Under the pieces are notes generated by a model. That model was given only the letters and a program-made list of their open reading frames with translations, was not told the origin of the DNA and ran no database searches. Of a stretch of DNA of 64,000 bases, positions 37,493 to 51,873 are shown one piece after another; position 1 is the first letter of the stretch; each line of letters begins with the position of its first letter. This DNA is from an uncultured Tateyamaria sp. (GTDB taxonomy: Bacteria > Pseudomonadota > Alphaproteobacteria > Rhodobacterales > Rhodobacteraceae): assembly GCF_947503385.1 (NCBI RefSeq), contig NZ_CANNDO010000002.1, positions 248,001-312,000 of the forward strand, written 5' to 3'. The position numbers and the translations under genes are program-made.

Positions 37493-38845
37493 ATGGACAA
37501 GACATTACATATCGTGGGCGGTGGCATGGCCGGGTCCGAAGCGGCGTGGCAAGCGGCACAGCTGGGCATTGACGTCGTCATTCACGAGATGAGGCCAAAG
37601 GTCGGCACCTTTGCCCACCAGACGGGCCTGCTGGGTGAAATGGTATGTTCCAACTCCTTTCGCTCCGATGACAGCGAACAGAACGCCGTGGGCCTGCTGC
37701 ATTGGGAAATGCGTGCGGCAGATGGTTTGATCATGGCCATGGCAGACCAGCATCGCCTGCCTGCCGGTGGTGCATTGGCGGTGGACCGGGACAACTTTGC
37801 CCAATCAGTCACGGACGCATTGACGGCACATCCCAATATTTCCGTCGCTTTTGGTGAGATCACCGACCTGCCGGATGACGGCCATTGGATTATCGCGACC
37901 GGGCCACTGACGTCGTCGACACTGGGACAGGCCATTGCCGCAGAAACCGGGGCCGAGGCGCTGGCCTTTTTCGACGCCATCGCCCCCATCGTCTATGCCG
38001 ACAGCATCGACATGAGCCAGGCGTGGATGCAGTCGCGCTATGACAAGGGCGAAACCGAGGAAGAGCGCACCGCCTATCTCAACTGCCCCATGGACCGTGA
38101 CCAGTACGAGGCGTTCATCGATGCCCTGCTGGCCGCAGACAAGACCGAATTCCACGAAGGCGAGACCGCAGGCTATTTCGACGGTTGCCTGCCGATCGAG
38201 GTCATGGCCGAACGCGGGCGAGAGACGCTGCGCCACGGCCCCATGAAACCTGTTGGCCTGACCAACCCCCATGCGCCGGATGTCAAACCTTGGGCCGTGG
38301 TGCAGCTGCGCCGCGACAACAAGCTGGGCACTTTGTTCAACATCGTGGGGTTCCAGACCAAGATGAAATACGGCGCTCAGGCGGACGTGTTCAAGATGAT
38401 CCCGGGCCTCGAAAATGCGCGCTTTGCACGGCTTGGCGGCATCCACCGGAACACATTCCTCAACAGTCCGACACTGCTCACGCCCGACATGCGCCTGCGC
38501 TCGAAACCGCATATCCGCTTCGCGGGCCAGATCACCGGGGTCGAAGGATATGTGGAATCCGCAGCGATGGGCCTGCTCGCTGGCCGTATGGCCGCAGCGC
38601 AGATCATGGGCCAGAACCTGCCTGTCCCACCAAACACCACAGCGATGGGCGCGCTCATCACCCACATCACCGGCGGTGCAGAGGCCAAGACATTCCAGCC
38701 AATGAACGTCAATTTCGGCCTCTTTCCTCCCGTCGAAGGTCTGCGGGGGGGACGCCGGGGGCGCAAGGATCGCTACAAGGCCTACACCGACCGCGCCAAA
38801 ATCGACTGGCACGGCTGGCTCGCTCCTCAAGCGAAAGCAGCCTGA
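37493..38845 (+). CDS. trmFO: methylenetetrahydrofolate-tRNA-(uracil-5-)-methyltransferase TrmFO
   Basis: 450 residues. Folate- and FAD-dependent enzyme that makes 5-methyluridine at tRNA position 54. The FAD-binding GxGxxG-like motif is at the start ([19 protein letters not shown]), then [14 protein letters not shown] with the conserved Cys. The C-terminal [12 protein letters not shown] is family-typical. Starts at 37439 and 37484 add residues outside the fold; 37493 ([10 protein letters not shown]) is used. Confidence 0.95.
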   Translation: MDKTLHIVGGGMAGSEAAWQAAQLGIDVVIHEMRPKVGTFAHQTGLLGEMVCSNSFRSDDSEQNAVGLLHWEMRAADGLIMAMADQHRLPAGGALAVDRDNFAQSVTDALTAHPNISVAFGEITDLPDDGHWIIATGPLTSSTLGQAIAAETGAEALAFFDAIAPIVYADSIDMSQAWMQSRYDKGETEEERTAYLNCPMDRDQYEAFIDALLAADKTEFHEGETAGYFDGCLPIEVMAERGRETLRHGPMKPVGLTNPHAPDVKPWAVVQLRRDNKLGTLFNIVGFQTKMKYGAQADVFKMIPGLENARFARLGGIHRNTFLNSPTLLTPDMRLRSKPHIRFAGQITGVEGYVESAAMGLLAGRMAAAQIMGQNLPVPPNTTAMGALITHITGGAEAKTFQPMNVNFGLFPPVEGLRGGRRGRKDRYKAYTDRAKIDWHGWLAPQAKAA

Positions 38846-38846
38846 T

Positions 38847-38891
38847 CTTCTTCTGACCAGAAATACCACGGGGTCTGGGGCAGCGCCCCAG
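38847..38891. repeat. dispersed intergenic hairpin element, copy after trmFO
   Basis: CTTCTTCT..AAATAC..C then GGGGTCTGGGGCAGCGCCCC, with CTGGGG/CCCCAG able to pair. The layout matches the element at 51874-51924 and begins 1 nt after the trmFO stop. Confidence 0.5.
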
Positions 38892-38946
38892 TCCATCCCA
38901 CGCCACCCACTGGACGGCACAAAGGTCACAGGCCTATCCTGCACGT

Positions 38947-39552
38947 ATGACCAAATTCCTCGACAAGGCCTATCAGGCCCGCGACGCCGCATCGACCCGC
39001 GCCCTCTACGACGACTGGGCCGCCAGCTACGAAGCCGAAGTGTCCGCAAACGGATACGCCACCCCGTCGCGCTGTGCTGACGCACTCAAGGCTCACGTGA
39101 ACGATCTCACCGCCCCGATACTTGACTTTGGATGCGGGACCGGGTTGTCCGGGCTTGCGCTGAAATTGGCCGGGTTTGATGCCATTGACGGCGTGGACCT
39201 GTCCGCAGAGATGCTGACCGAGGCGGGGACCAAGGGCGTCTACCGCGACTTGAAACAGATCGAGGCTGGCGCGGACCTGCCGCGCACGGACTATACCGCC
39301 ATCGCCGCCATCGGTGTGATCGGAGCAGGCGCGGCACCGATCACCGTACTGCACCAGTTGATGCGCGCGCTGCCACGGGACGGCAAGCTGGTCTTTTCCT
39401 TCAATGATCACGCGCTGGAAGATCCCGTACACGAAGGCGGCGTCGCGGAATGGACCGACTGTGGCGCAGCGCGCCTGCTGTTCAAGGAACATGGCCCCCA
39501 CTTGCCCGGCATTGGCCTCGGCTCCAAAGTCTACGTGCTTGAAAAAGCGTGA
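38947..39552 (+). CDS. class I SAM-dependent methyltransferase
   Basis: 201 residues. Motif I DFGCGTGLSGLALKLAGFD (about 58-76) and DGVDLSAEML are typical, and the N-terminal YDDWAASYEAEVSANGY is common to the family (methyltransf_11/25 type). The substrate is unknown. The stop overlaps the GTG start of gluQ by 3 nt, so the two are coupled; a shared role in RNA metabolism is conceivable but not shown. Confidence 0.85.
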   Translation: MTKFLDKAYQARDAASTRALYDDWAASYEAEVSANGYATPSRCADALKAHVNDLTAPILDFGCGTGLSGLALKLAGFDAIDGVDLSAEMLTEAGTKGVYRDLKQIEAGADLPRTDYTAIAAIGVIGAGAAPITVLHQLMRALPRDGKLVFSFNDHALEDPVHEGGVAEWTDCGAARLLFKEHGPHLPGIGLGSKVYVLEKA

Positions 39553-40400
39553 CGTTCACAACCCGCTTTGCCCCGTCGCCGACGGGCCCCCTGCATCTGG
39601 GCCACGCCTATTCGGCGATCCTCGCCCATGATATGGCGCGCCAAAACGGTGGTCGCTTTCTATTGCGGATGGAGGACACCGATCTGCAACGCTGCAAACC
39701 GGAATGGGAGGCGTTGATCCTTCAGGACATGGCGTGGCTGGGCCTCCGTTGGGACGGGCCGGTGCACCGGCAATCGGACCATATCGCGGATTACAACAGC
39801 CGGATCGAAACGTTGATTGCGCGCGGGCTGCTTTATCCATGTTCCTGTAGCCGCGCCGACATACGGGCCGCCCTCTCCGCGCCGCAAGAGGGTGCGATCC
39901 CAGCCGTCTATCCCGGAACGTGCCGGGGTCGTGGCATGGACAGCAGGCACCCCGACGATGCACTCCGCCTCGACCTCACCGCCGCCTTTGACGTGTTGCG
40001 CGACGCGGATCTGCGCTTTGAGGAAACCGGCCCCACGCACAAAGGGCACCACACAGTCACCATGGATCAGGCGCAGAAGCAGATCGGGGACATCGTCCTC
40101 AGCCGCAAGGGCGAAGACATCGTGGCCTATTTCCTCGCCTCCGCCTTCGACGATGCCGATCAGGGCATTACGGATGTGGTCCGCGGCGAGGATCTGTTTG
40201 CATTCACCCCGATCCAGGTCCTGCTCCAGCACCTGCTTGACCTACCCACTCCGCGCTACCACCACCACCAACTGATCCGCGACGACCAAGGCAAGCGGCT
40301 GGCCAAACGTGACGACGCGCGCGCCATTTCCAAATATCGCGCCGATGGCGTCACGCCTGATCAGATGCGTTCGATCTTGTCGCTGCCACCCGCGTCCTGA
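39549..40400 (+). CDS. gluQ: glutamyl-Q tRNA(Asp) synthetase
   Basis: 283 residues, GTG start overlapping the preceding stop. A paralogue of the catalytic core of glutamyl-tRNA synthetase that attaches Glu to the queuosine of tRNA-Asp. Class I motifs: FAPSPTGPLHLGHAYS (HIGH) and GKRLAKRDDAR (KMSKS-like). The zinc-binding residues lie in LLYPCSCSRADI and YPGTCRGR. No anticodon-binding domain is present, as expected for this family. Confidence 0.93.
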   Translation: MTFTTRFAPSPTGPLHLGHAYSAILAHDMARQNGGRFLLRMEDTDLQRCKPEWEALILQDMAWLGLRWDGPVHRQSDHIADYNSRIETLIARGLLYPCSCSRADIRAALSAPQEGAIPAVYPGTCRGRGMDSRHPDDALRLDLTAAFDVLRDADLRFEETGPTHKGHHTVTMDQAQKQIGDIVLSRKGEDIVAYFLASAFDDADQGITDVVRGEDLFAFTPIQVLLQHLLDLPTPRYHHHQLIRDDQGKRLAKRDDARAISKYRADGVTPDQMRSILSLPPAS

Positions 40401-40413
40401 ACCGGAGGGCGTG

Positions 40414-40794
40414 TCAGCCGCCGGGCGACATCAACTCCACCTCGGAACCATCTGTCACATCAGTATAAAAACAGCTGCGCCGCCCCGTATGGCAAGCCGG
40501 TCCCGTCTGGTTCACCTGCACCAGCAGACAGTCCCGGTCACAATCAACGGCCATCGATACCAGTTCCTGCACATGCCCGGATGTCTCTCCCTTGATCCAA
40601 AAGGCGGCACGCGACCGCGACCAGTATGTCACCCGCTTTGTGGCCAATGTGCGGGCCACCGCCTCGGCATTCATCCATGCCATCATCAGCACCTCGCCCG
40701 AGGTGGCGTCCTGTGCAATCGCCGGAATAAGACCACCCGCATCAAACCGCAGGCGGGTCGGGTCAAACGGCACCGGGACATTTTGTTCAGACAT
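40414..40794 (-). CDS. hisI: phosphoribosyl-AMP cyclohydrolase
   Basis: 126 residues. Third step of histidine synthesis. Conserved features: [41 protein letters not shown] (metal ligands), and [13 protein letters not shown] with the catalytic cysteine. The ATG at 40794 gives the standard length; ATG 40815 adds seven residues. It is the HisI-only form, not fused to HisE, and no other his genes are adjacent. It diverges from a NifU-like gene across 69 nt. Confidence 0.95.
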   Translation of the reverse strand: MSEQNVPVPFDPTRLRFDAGGLIPAIAQDATSGEVLMMAWMNAEAVARTLATKRVTYWSRSRAAFWIKGETSGHVQELVSMAVDCDRDCLLVQVNQTGPACHTGRRSCFYTDVTDGSEVELMSPGG

Positions 40795-40863
40795 GCGAAA
40801 ACCCTTTTGCATCATCGCGGTGGCCGCTTATGTAAGGGGGATCACACCAGAGGACCAGCGCCC

Positions 40864-41316
40864 ATGCCGGCCGATACCGACCTGATCAAGCTCTACTCCA
40901 ACCGCATTCTGGCGCTTGCGGCGGACATTCCGCATCACAGCCGCCTTGAGGCTCCTTTGGCCACGGTCAAGAAACGCTCGCCCTTATGTGGGTCCGCCGT
41001 CACGGTAGATGTCTGCGTCGAAGATGGCCGCATCAGCGCCTTTGGTCAGGACGTCAAGGCCTGTGCCTTGGGTCAGGCGGCAGCGGCTGTGACAGGTGGT
41101 GCCGTGATGGGCCGTTCGCTTGAAGAATTGCACGCCGCGCGCGACGCGTTGCGCGCCATGCTCAAATCCGGTGGCCCCGTGCCTGCCGCGCCTTTTGACG
41201 GGTTCGAAGTGCTTGAGCCTGCGCGTGATTACAAAAACCGCCACGCCTCCATCCTGCTGTGTATCGAGGCCACGACCGAAGCAATGGCAAAGGCCTTGCA
41301 GTCTGACTGCGCCTGA
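40864..41316 (+). CDS. NifU/IscU-like iron-sulfur cluster scaffold protein
   Basis: 150 residues. The three cluster-ligand cysteines can be placed in SPLCGSAVTVDV, KACALGQAAAA and ILLCIEATTEA, matching the IscU/NifU N-terminal scaffold pattern. The rest of a SUF/ISC machinery is absent here, so the protein may act as an auxiliary carrier. It could also be a Cys-poor relative with a different cofactor. The ATG at 40864 follows GGACCAG; the longer frame upstream is antisense to hisI. Confidence 0.85.
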   Translation: MPADTDLIKLYSNRILALAADIPHHSRLEAPLATVKKRSPLCGSAVTVDVCVEDGRISAFGQDVKACALGQAAAAVTGGAVMGRSLEELHAARDALRAMLKSGGPVPAAPFDGFEVLEPARDYKNRHASILLCIEATTEAMAKALQSDCA

Positions 41317-41394
41317 CATCGACTGATGGTTAGTCAAATCTGAAGGTTTCGGGCCTAGCACTCTGCGCCAAGCAGACTGCAAGAGGGGCCCGAT

Positions 41395-42789
41395 ATGACC
41401 GATCAGGCGACAAGACCGCGGATTGAAAAGATGGACGGGCTCGCCACCGCGGCTGCCACCATCGGGCACGAAGTTGTTGATATTGCCGGTGTCCTTGACC
41501 TTGTCGAAGAACAGGCACTTGGGCAAAGCGCAGCCCTTGGCACGTTGGAACAGCGCGCGCGCCAGATCGTCGACGCCAACAGTGCTGTGCGGGATTCGGC
41601 GGACGCGCTGCGACAAAACACGGCTGCGGTCACGCAGGATGTCACCACGTCCGGTCAACTGGTGCGCGACCTCGGTGCGCAGTCGCGTGAGGTTGCTGGC
41701 TGGGTGCACGCCTTGTGTGAGCGCAGCGATGAGGTCGGTTCAACCCTCAAAGCGGTGAAGAACAACAACAGCCAGATCGCGGCCATCGCGATGCAGGTGA
41801 ACACCCTTGCCATCAATGCCAAGATCGAGGCCGCGCGCGCAGGTGAGAGTGGTAAGGGTTTCGCGGTTGTGGCCGAAGCCATCAATGAGCTGAGCCAGAA
41901 AACCCGCAGCGCGGCAGAGCAGATTTCCGCCAATATCGAGGCGCTGACAAGCTGGATCGGAACGCTCGGGGTCGAGGCGCGCGATGTGGCCGACATCGCC
42001 TCTGATGTGATGACGCAAAGCGACGCAACCGATCAGGCCCTGAACCGCACGGAAATTGCCATCACCTCCACCGGGCGCCAGGCCGAGCGGATCGCAGAAG
42101 AAGCCGCGCGTGTGTCCGCCGCCGTCGAAGATTTCGTGCCTAATTTTTCGCAAATCAGTGCCGGAATCACAGAGACATCGAAGGGGATCGAACAGGCCCA
42201 TGGCCGCGTCCTGCGCCTGATCGACACATCCGAGGAGATGGTGCAATCGACCGCCGCTCTTGGGGGCATGACAGAGGATGCGCGGTTTATCGAACATGTG
42301 CAGCGCGTCGCCGCGCAAATCTCGGACACATTGGAACAGGCGTTGTCGAACGGGCGGCTGAGCGAGGCGCGGCTGTTCGACCGGACCTACGAACCGGTTC
42401 CCGGCACAACGCCTCAACAGGTACGCACCGGTTACGTTGACCTGTTCGACCAATTGCTGCCGCCGATTCAGGAACCGGTGCTGGCGTTCGACCCAAAGGT
42501 CGTGTTTTGCGCGGCGGTGGATGTGAACGGCTATCTGCCCACGCACAATCGCAAATTCTCGCAACCGCAAACCGACGACGCGGTCTGGAACACCGCCCAT
42601 TGTCGCAATCGGCGCATTTTCGATGACCGCGTGGGCCTCAAGGCGGGACGGAGTACTGCGCCATTCCTGTTGCAGGTCTACCGTCGGGACATGGGGGGTG
42701 GCGACTTCAAGATGATGAAAGACTTGTCTTGCCCGATCCGGGTCAATGGCAAACATTGGGGCGGCCTGCGCCTCGCCTACACGTTCTGA
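41395..42789 (+). CDS. soluble methyl-accepting chemotaxis-like protein
   Basis: 464 residues, no membrane segment and no signal peptide, so it is cytoplasmic. The central region (about 20-300) is an MCP signalling coiled coil; the hairpin tip INAKIEAARAGESGKGFAVVAEAI is at about 137-160. The C-terminal 120 residues form a distinct compact domain (DVNGYLPTHN ... NRRIFDDRVGLKAGRST ... DLSCPIRVNGKHWGGLRLAY) that resembles a Cache/PAS-like sensor. What it senses, and whether it joins an ordinary chemoreceptor array, is unknown. No che genes lie nearby. Confidence 0.88.
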   Translation: MTDQATRPRIEKMDGLATAAATIGHEVVDIAGVLDLVEEQALGQSAALGTLEQRARQIVDANSAVRDSADALRQNTAAVTQDVTTSGQLVRDLGAQSREVAGWVHALCERSDEVGSTLKAVKNNNSQIAAIAMQVNTLAINAKIEAARAGESGKGFAVVAEAINELSQKTRSAAEQISANIEALTSWIGTLGVEARDVADIASDVMTQSDATDQALNRTEIAITSTGRQAERIAEEAARVSAAVEDFVPNFSQISAGITETSKGIEQAHGRVLRLIDTSEEMVQSTAALGGMTEDARFIEHVQRVAAQISDTLEQALSNGRLSEARLFDRTYEPVPGTTPQQVRTGYVDLFDQLLPPIQEPVLAFDPKVVFCAAVDVNGYLPTHNRKFSQPQTDDAVWNTAHCRNRRIFDDRVGLKAGRSTAPFLLQVYRRDMGGGDFKMMKDLSCPIRVNGKHWGGLRLAYTF

Positions 42790-42858
42790 TCGGTAAGATG
42801 TCGCGACGGGACTGTGTTACCGTTCCCGGACGTCCCTTTTGGGTCAAACCGCAGTGTT

Positions 42859-42895
42859 AAAAAAAAAAGCCGCACATCCCGGGCGGGATGGCGGC
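42859..42895 (-). terminator. strong Rho-independent terminator of the small membrane protein gene
   Basis: GCCGCACATCCCG (42869-42881) pairs with CGGGATGGCGGC (42884-42895) with one bulged base. On the minus strand it is followed by ten T's (42868-42859). It lies about 136 nt beyond the stop of the 42-residue gene; that UTR has no convincing frame. Confidence 0.9.
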
Positions 42896-43030
42896 GTAAG
42901 GAAAGCGTCTCTTGCGCGGGACAGATCCGGATTTCCCCGCGGCAGACGGGGGACAGAGGCTGGCAGAGCCGCCGTCATGCACCAAATGGGACGGGCGCGT
43001 ATCGGATCGACGCAAGGTCGCAGGCAGAAC

Positions 43031-43159
43031 TCAGATCAGTTGAGGCAGGTGCAGACCCACCACCAGCATCACCATCAGCGCAGCCGCCCCTGCCGCATCC
43101 TGAAGCAATGTGCTCTGGCTGCGATTGGCGATGGCTTTGATCTGGCGAAGTGTGGTCAT
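43031..43159 (-). CDS. 42-residue membrane protein, putative SOS-regulated
   Basis: Not found by length-based ORF calling. 42 residues from ATG 43159: a basic N-terminus (MTTLRQIKAIANRSQST) then one hydrophobic helix (about 22-40: AAGAAALMVMLVVGLHLP). The ribosome site GGGAGATG is 9 nt upstream. It resembles a short protein I recall as recurring in roseobacters. A GAAC-N7-GAAC motif lies 60 nt upstream and a strong terminator downstream, so it looks like a regulated, independent unit between recG and the chemotaxis gene. Function is unknown; a SidA-like division brake is a hypothesis. Confidence 0.75.
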   Translation of the reverse strand: MTTLRQIKAIANRSQSTLLQDAAGAAALMVMLVVGLHLPQLI

Positions 43160-43218
43160 CTCTGCATCTCCCTCATTCGAGTTGCCGCTTTGTTCTCATA
43201 TTGCGCTGCCCGCGTAAA

Positions 43219-43243
43219 GAACTTTTTAAGAACATTTGCGAAC
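43219..43243 (-). promoter_or_regulatory. LexA (SOS) box-like direct repeats
   Basis: On the plus strand GAAC-TTTTTAA-GAAC (43219-43233) is an exact alphaproteobacterial LexA site (GAAC/GTTC-N7-GTTC). A third GAAC (43240-43243) follows with 6-nt spacing. It lies 60 nt upstream of the 42-residue gene and downstream of recG, so it controls the small gene. Confidence 0.7.
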
Positions 43244-43260
43244 TTTTTGGCATCGAGTGG

Positions 43261-48354
<5,094 letters not shown>

Positions 48355-48414
48355 TCGGCAGGTCTCCGGGTTACGGGGGGTAAACTCGCTTGACATCACC
48401 GTGACGAGAAAAGG

Positions 48415-48429
48415 TTAACCACACGTTAC
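48415..48429. promoter_or_regulatory. CtrA-binding-like site upstream of ctrA
   Basis: TTAA-CCACACG-TTAC, one mismatch from TTAA-N7-TTAA, 61 nt upstream of the ctrA start. Confidence 0.5.
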
Positions 48430-48455
48430 CCCTGTCTCAGTTTTATCAAGACAAC

Positions 48456-48746
48456 TTAAAGTTGTCTATATTTTTGAACGCTTGTCGCCTTCAGCGCGTC
48501 TTCGCCATGTTCAGACACGGCACGCACCCACTCGGTGAATTCTTCCGCGCTGATGCCATAGCGCTCTAGCGCCGCCTCTTGCGTCATCAATCCGTACAGT
48601 ACACCCCGCACCACCGCCGCCTTGCGCGATGCCACCCAGCGACGGGTGTTTACGGGCGGCATATCCGCCTGCGTCAGAACCGTTCCGTCCGGCAAGGTCA
48701 CCGCTCGGGGACCGTCCACTTTCTTCAAGTACATCGCACTGCTCAT
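48456..48746 (-). CDS. sciP: CtrA inhibitor SciP (DUF1153)
   Basis: 96 residues. The DUF1153 pattern is clear: YLKKVDGPRAVTLPDGTVL, RRWVASRKAAVVRGVLYGLM and ALERYGISAEEFTEWVRAV. In Caulobacter SciP binds DNA or CtrA and represses CtrA-activated transcription. It lies 101 nt upstream of ctrA on the same strand. A perfect CtrA site at 48779-48793 suggests that CtrA activates its own inhibitor, as in Caulobacter. A later ATG (48734, MYLKKV) is also possible. Confidence 0.92.
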   Translation of the reverse strand: MSSAMYLKKVDGPRAVTLPDGTVLTQADMPPVNTRRWVASRKAAVVRGVLYGLMTQEAALERYGISAEEFTEWVRAVSEHGEDALKATSVQKYRQL

Positions 48747-48778
48747 ATTTGCTTTGGGCCGAGCATTGCCGCCTGCGT

Positions 48779-48793
48779 TTAAAGTAGGGTTAA
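48779..48793. promoter_or_regulatory. perfect CtrA-binding site upstream of sciP
   Basis: TTAA-AGTAGGG-TTAA, an exact TTAA-N7-TTAA, 33 nt upstream of the sciP ATG (on the minus strand) and 64 nt upstream of mnmA (plus). Confidence 0.65.
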
Positions 48794-48856
48794 ACGCACT
48801 CTTGAGACTGTGTCGGATTTTCATATATCTGTCGGCAACTTCCTCGGAGACATCTC

Positions 48857-49996
48857 ATGCTCGACCATTCCGGTCCGCTCAACTCGCTGGGCTTTGCCAA
48901 AGCGCCCGAAGACACCCGCGTGGTCGTGGCCATGTCCGGTGGTGTCGACAGTTCCGTCGTGGCCGCCGAGCTCAAGGCGCAGGGCTATGATGTGGTGGGC
49001 GTGACCCTGCAGCTATATGACCACGGCGCGGCATTGGCCAAGAAAGGCGCGTGCTGTGCAGGCCGTGACATCCACGACGCGCGCCGTGTGGCCGAAGAGA
49101 TGGGCTTTCCCCATTATGTGCTTGATTACGAAAACATCTTTCAGGATGCCGTGATCGACGAATTCGCGGACAGTTATCTGGCGGGCGCGACCCCTGTGCC
49201 CTGCATCCGGTGCAACGAACGGGTGAAATTCAAGGACCTGTTGGAGACGGCGCGCGACCTCGAAGCCGATTGCATGGCCACCGGACACTATATCCAGCGC
49301 AAGGTCGGACCGGCTGGTGCCGAACTGCATTGCGCCGCCGATGCAGGTCGCGATCAAAGCTATTTTCTGTTCTCCACAACGCCGGAACAGCTGGACTATC
49401 TGCGCTTTCCTCTGGGCCACCTGCCGTCCAAGGATGACACGCGCACGCTGGCTGCAAAATACGGATTGGCCGTGGCCGACAAGCCCGACAGCCAGGACAT
49501 CTGTTTTGTCCCAAACGGCGATTACGCGGCGATCATCCGCAAATTGCGGCCCGAAGCGGCGGCCCCCGGAGACATCGTCGACATCAAAGGACGCGTGCTG
49601 GGACAGCATGATGGTGTGGTGAATTACACCATCGGGCAGCGGCGCGGTCTGGGCATCGGGGGGCTTGCGGACCCGTTGTTCGTGGTCAAGCTGGATCCCG
49701 AAGCAAAACAGGTCATCGTCGGTCCGCGCGACATGCTGGCCACCCGCACCGTGCCGGTGCGCGAGGTGAACTGGCTGGGCGATGCCCCCTTTGACAGCCG
49801 CGCAACATGGGATGTGGCGGTCAAAGTGCGCTCCACGCGCCCGCCCACAGACGCTGTGATTCGTCCCACGGGGCCGCACACGGCAGTGGTCGAACTGGTC
49901 GCCGCCGAAGCCGGGGTGTCACCGGGACAGGCCTGCGTGTTCTACGACCGGGGCAGCAGCCGCATCTTTGGCGGCGGGTGGATTCACCAAGGGTAG
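48857..49996 (+). CDS. mnmA: tRNA 2-thiouridine(34) synthase MnmA
   Basis: 379 residues. It thiolates U34 of Lys, Glu and Gln tRNAs. PP-loop [19 protein letters not shown]; the catalytic cysteines are in [15 protein letters not shown] and [13 protein letters not shown]; the C-terminal beta-barrel domain starts at about residue 250. The length is family-typical. It is divergent from sciP and convergent with the ABC-F gene. Confidence 0.96.
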   Translation: MLDHSGPLNSLGFAKAPEDTRVVVAMSGGVDSSVVAAELKAQGYDVVGVTLQLYDHGAALAKKGACCAGRDIHDARRVAEEMGFPHYVLDYENIFQDAVIDEFADSYLAGATPVPCIRCNERVKFKDLLETARDLEADCMATGHYIQRKVGPAGAELHCAADAGRDQSYFLFSTTPEQLDYLRFPLGHLPSKDDTRTLAAKYGLAVADKPDSQDICFVPNGDYAAIIRKLRPEAAAPGDIVDIKGRVLGQHDGVVNYTIGQRRGLGIGGLADPLFVVKLDPEAKQVIVGPRDMLATRTVPVREVNWLGDAPFDSRATWDVAVKVRSTRPPTDAVIRPTGPHTAVVELVAAEAGVSPGQACVFYDRGSSRIFGGGWIHQG

Positions 49997-50017
49997 CCGC
50001 ACAGACCGCGGCGCGGC

Positions 50018-51829
50018 TCAGGCTTCGGCCTTTTCCGCCAGCATCAGCCATTCCTCTTCCGCCGCCGAAAGCCGCAACTGGCGCTCTGCCAGCGCTTCTG
50101 TTGCCTTGCGGAATTTGACCGGCTCACAGGTGAACAGATCCGGGTCCGACAGCAACGCCTGCACTTTGGCAATCTCGGCCTCCAACCGTTCCATCTCCGC
50201 CGGCAGTGCATCAAGCCGGTGCTTTTCGGTAAAGCTCAGCCCACCACTGCGCGCTTCTGGCTTGGTTTTAGGCTTGGGCGCGGTCATCTTGGGTTTGTCC
50301 GGGCCTACCTCAGGCGCATCCGCGCCGCGCTGCACCCGGTAGTCACTCCATCCGCCCGCATAGACCGTTGCGCGCCCGTCCCCCTCCATCGCCACGGTTG
50401 TGACCGCCACGCGATCCAGAAAATCACGGTCGTGACTGACCAGCAGCACAGTGCCGTCATATTGGTCGAGCAGGTCTTGCAACAGGTCGAGCGTTTCCAC
50501 ATCAAGATCATTGGTCGGCTCATCCAGCACCAGCAGATTGCTCTGCCTTGCCATGATCCGGGCCAGCAACAACCGCGCTTTCTCCCCGCCCGAAAGCGAC
50601 CGCACGGGCGCACGGGCCCGCGCCTCGTCAAACAGGAACTCCTTGAGATAGCCCACCACATGACGCGGCGTGCCGCGCACCATGACCTGATCCGCCTTGC
50701 CACTCACTCGCATTTCGGGATCGCTGGTCAGGCTGTCCCACAGGCTTACGTCCGGGTCGAGTTGCGACCGCGCCTGATCAAAGACCGCCAGTTCAAGGCC
50801 TGTGCCAAGGGTCACGGTGCCTGTATCCGGCGGCTCTTGCCCGATCAGGGTTTTGAGCAAGGTGGTTTTGCCCACACCGTTGGGTCCGACAAAGGCAATC
50901 CGGTCCCCGCGCAGCACGCGCAGATCGAAGGGGCGAAAGATGAGTTTTTCACCATAAGACTTTGAAATACCGCGCGCCTCGATCACCTTGCGACCCGATT
51001 TTGGTCCGGCGTCCAGCGCCATGGCCGCCGCCCCCTGCCGCTTGATCTGGGCTGCGCGTTCGGCGCGCAAATCCTGCAACGCCCGCACCCGACCCATGTT
51101 GCGTTTGCGCCGCGCGCTGATGCCTTCGACCGCCCAGCGGGCCTCCGCCTTGATCTTGCGGTTGAGCTTGTGGCGGGTCTGGTCCTCTTCCTCCCAGACG
51201 GTATCCCGCCACGCTTCGAATGCGGAAAACCCCTTCTCCTGACGCCGGACCATTCCCCTGTCAATCCAGAGGGTTGCACGGGATAGCTCACGCAAAAATG
51301 CCCGATCGTGGGAAATCAGGACATATGCGGCCCGCGTCGCCTTCAATTCAGCCTCAAGCCACGCAATCGCTTCGATATCCAAATGGTTTGTAGGCTCGTC
51401 CAGCAACATCAGCGCCGGTTCTTCTGCCATCAAACGCGCCAGCGCCGCACGGCGACGCTCGCCGCCCGATGCCGTATCCACCGCACGCGCGGGATCGAAC
51501 TTCAACCCTTCGCCTGCCCGTTCAACCTTGTACAAATCCGACGGTGCCAGCCCGTGAACGGCAAAATCCCCAAGTGTCGCAAATCCCGACATATCAGGGT
51601 CTTGCTCCATATACCCCACAGATACACCCGGACCGGCCACGATGTTGCCGCTGTCCGCTTCGACCAGACCGGCCATAACCTTCATCAACGTCGATTTGCC
51701 CGACCCGTTGCGCCCCACCAGCGCCACACGGTCACCGGGCTGCACGACCAACGACAGATCGGCAAAAACAGGATCACCGCCAAAGGTCAGCGAGATATCG
51801 GAAAGCTGGAGCAAGGGGATACGGGCCAT
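50018..51829 (-). CDS. ABC-F family ATPase (Uup-like)
   Basis: 603 residues with two ABC domains and no membrane segment. Domain 1: Walker A GRNGSGKST, signature ASGGERRRAALARLM, Walker B LMLLDEPTNHLD. Domain 2: GPNGVGKTT, LSGGEKARLLLARI, LLVLDEPTNDLD. A C-terminal coiled-coil (from about 520) fits the Uup subtype, which binds branched DNA or ribosomes. The linker between the domains is basic. It is likely a ribosome- or DNA-associated ATPase, not a transporter. Confidence 0.93.
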   Translation of the reverse strand: MARIPLLQLSDISLTFGGDPVFADLSLVVQPGDRVALVGRNGSGKSTLMKVMAGLVEADSGNIVAGPGVSVGYMEQDPDMSGFATLGDFAVHGLAPSDLYKVERAGEGLKFDPARAVDTASGGERRRAALARLMAEEPALMLLDEPTNHLDIEAIAWLEAELKATRAAYVLISHDRAFLRELSRATLWIDRGMVRRQEKGFSAFEAWRDTVWEEEDQTRHKLNRKIKAEARWAVEGISARRKRNMGRVRALQDLRAERAAQIKRQGAAAMALDAGPKSGRKVIEARGISKSYGEKLIFRPFDLRVLRGDRIAFVGPNGVGKTTLLKTLIGQEPPDTGTVTLGTGLELAVFDQARSQLDPDVSLWDSLTSDPEMRVSGKADQVMVRGTPRHVVGYLKEFLFDEARARAPVRSLSGGEKARLLLARIMARQSNLLVLDEPTNDLDVETLDLLQDLLDQYDGTVLLVSHDRDFLDRVAVTTVAMEGDGRATVYAGGWSDYRVQRGADAPEVGPDKPKMTAPKPKTKPEARSGGLSFTEKHRLDALPAEMERLEAEIAKVQALLSDPDLFTCEPVKFRKATEALAERQLRLSAAEEEWLMLAEKAEA

Positions 51830-51873
51830 ACCGCGCAGCTAGTCGGTCCGCATGTGCCCGTCAACCAGCCCCC

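Noticed and set aside
37805-39085. A 426-codon minus-strand open frame opposite trmFO
   Set aside because: Shadow of trmFO; composition is unlike a protein and no ribosome site was found.
48449-48467. AGACAAC/GTTGTCT hairpin overlapping the sciP stop
   Set aside because: Could be a weak attenuator, but no T-run follows; not called a terminator.
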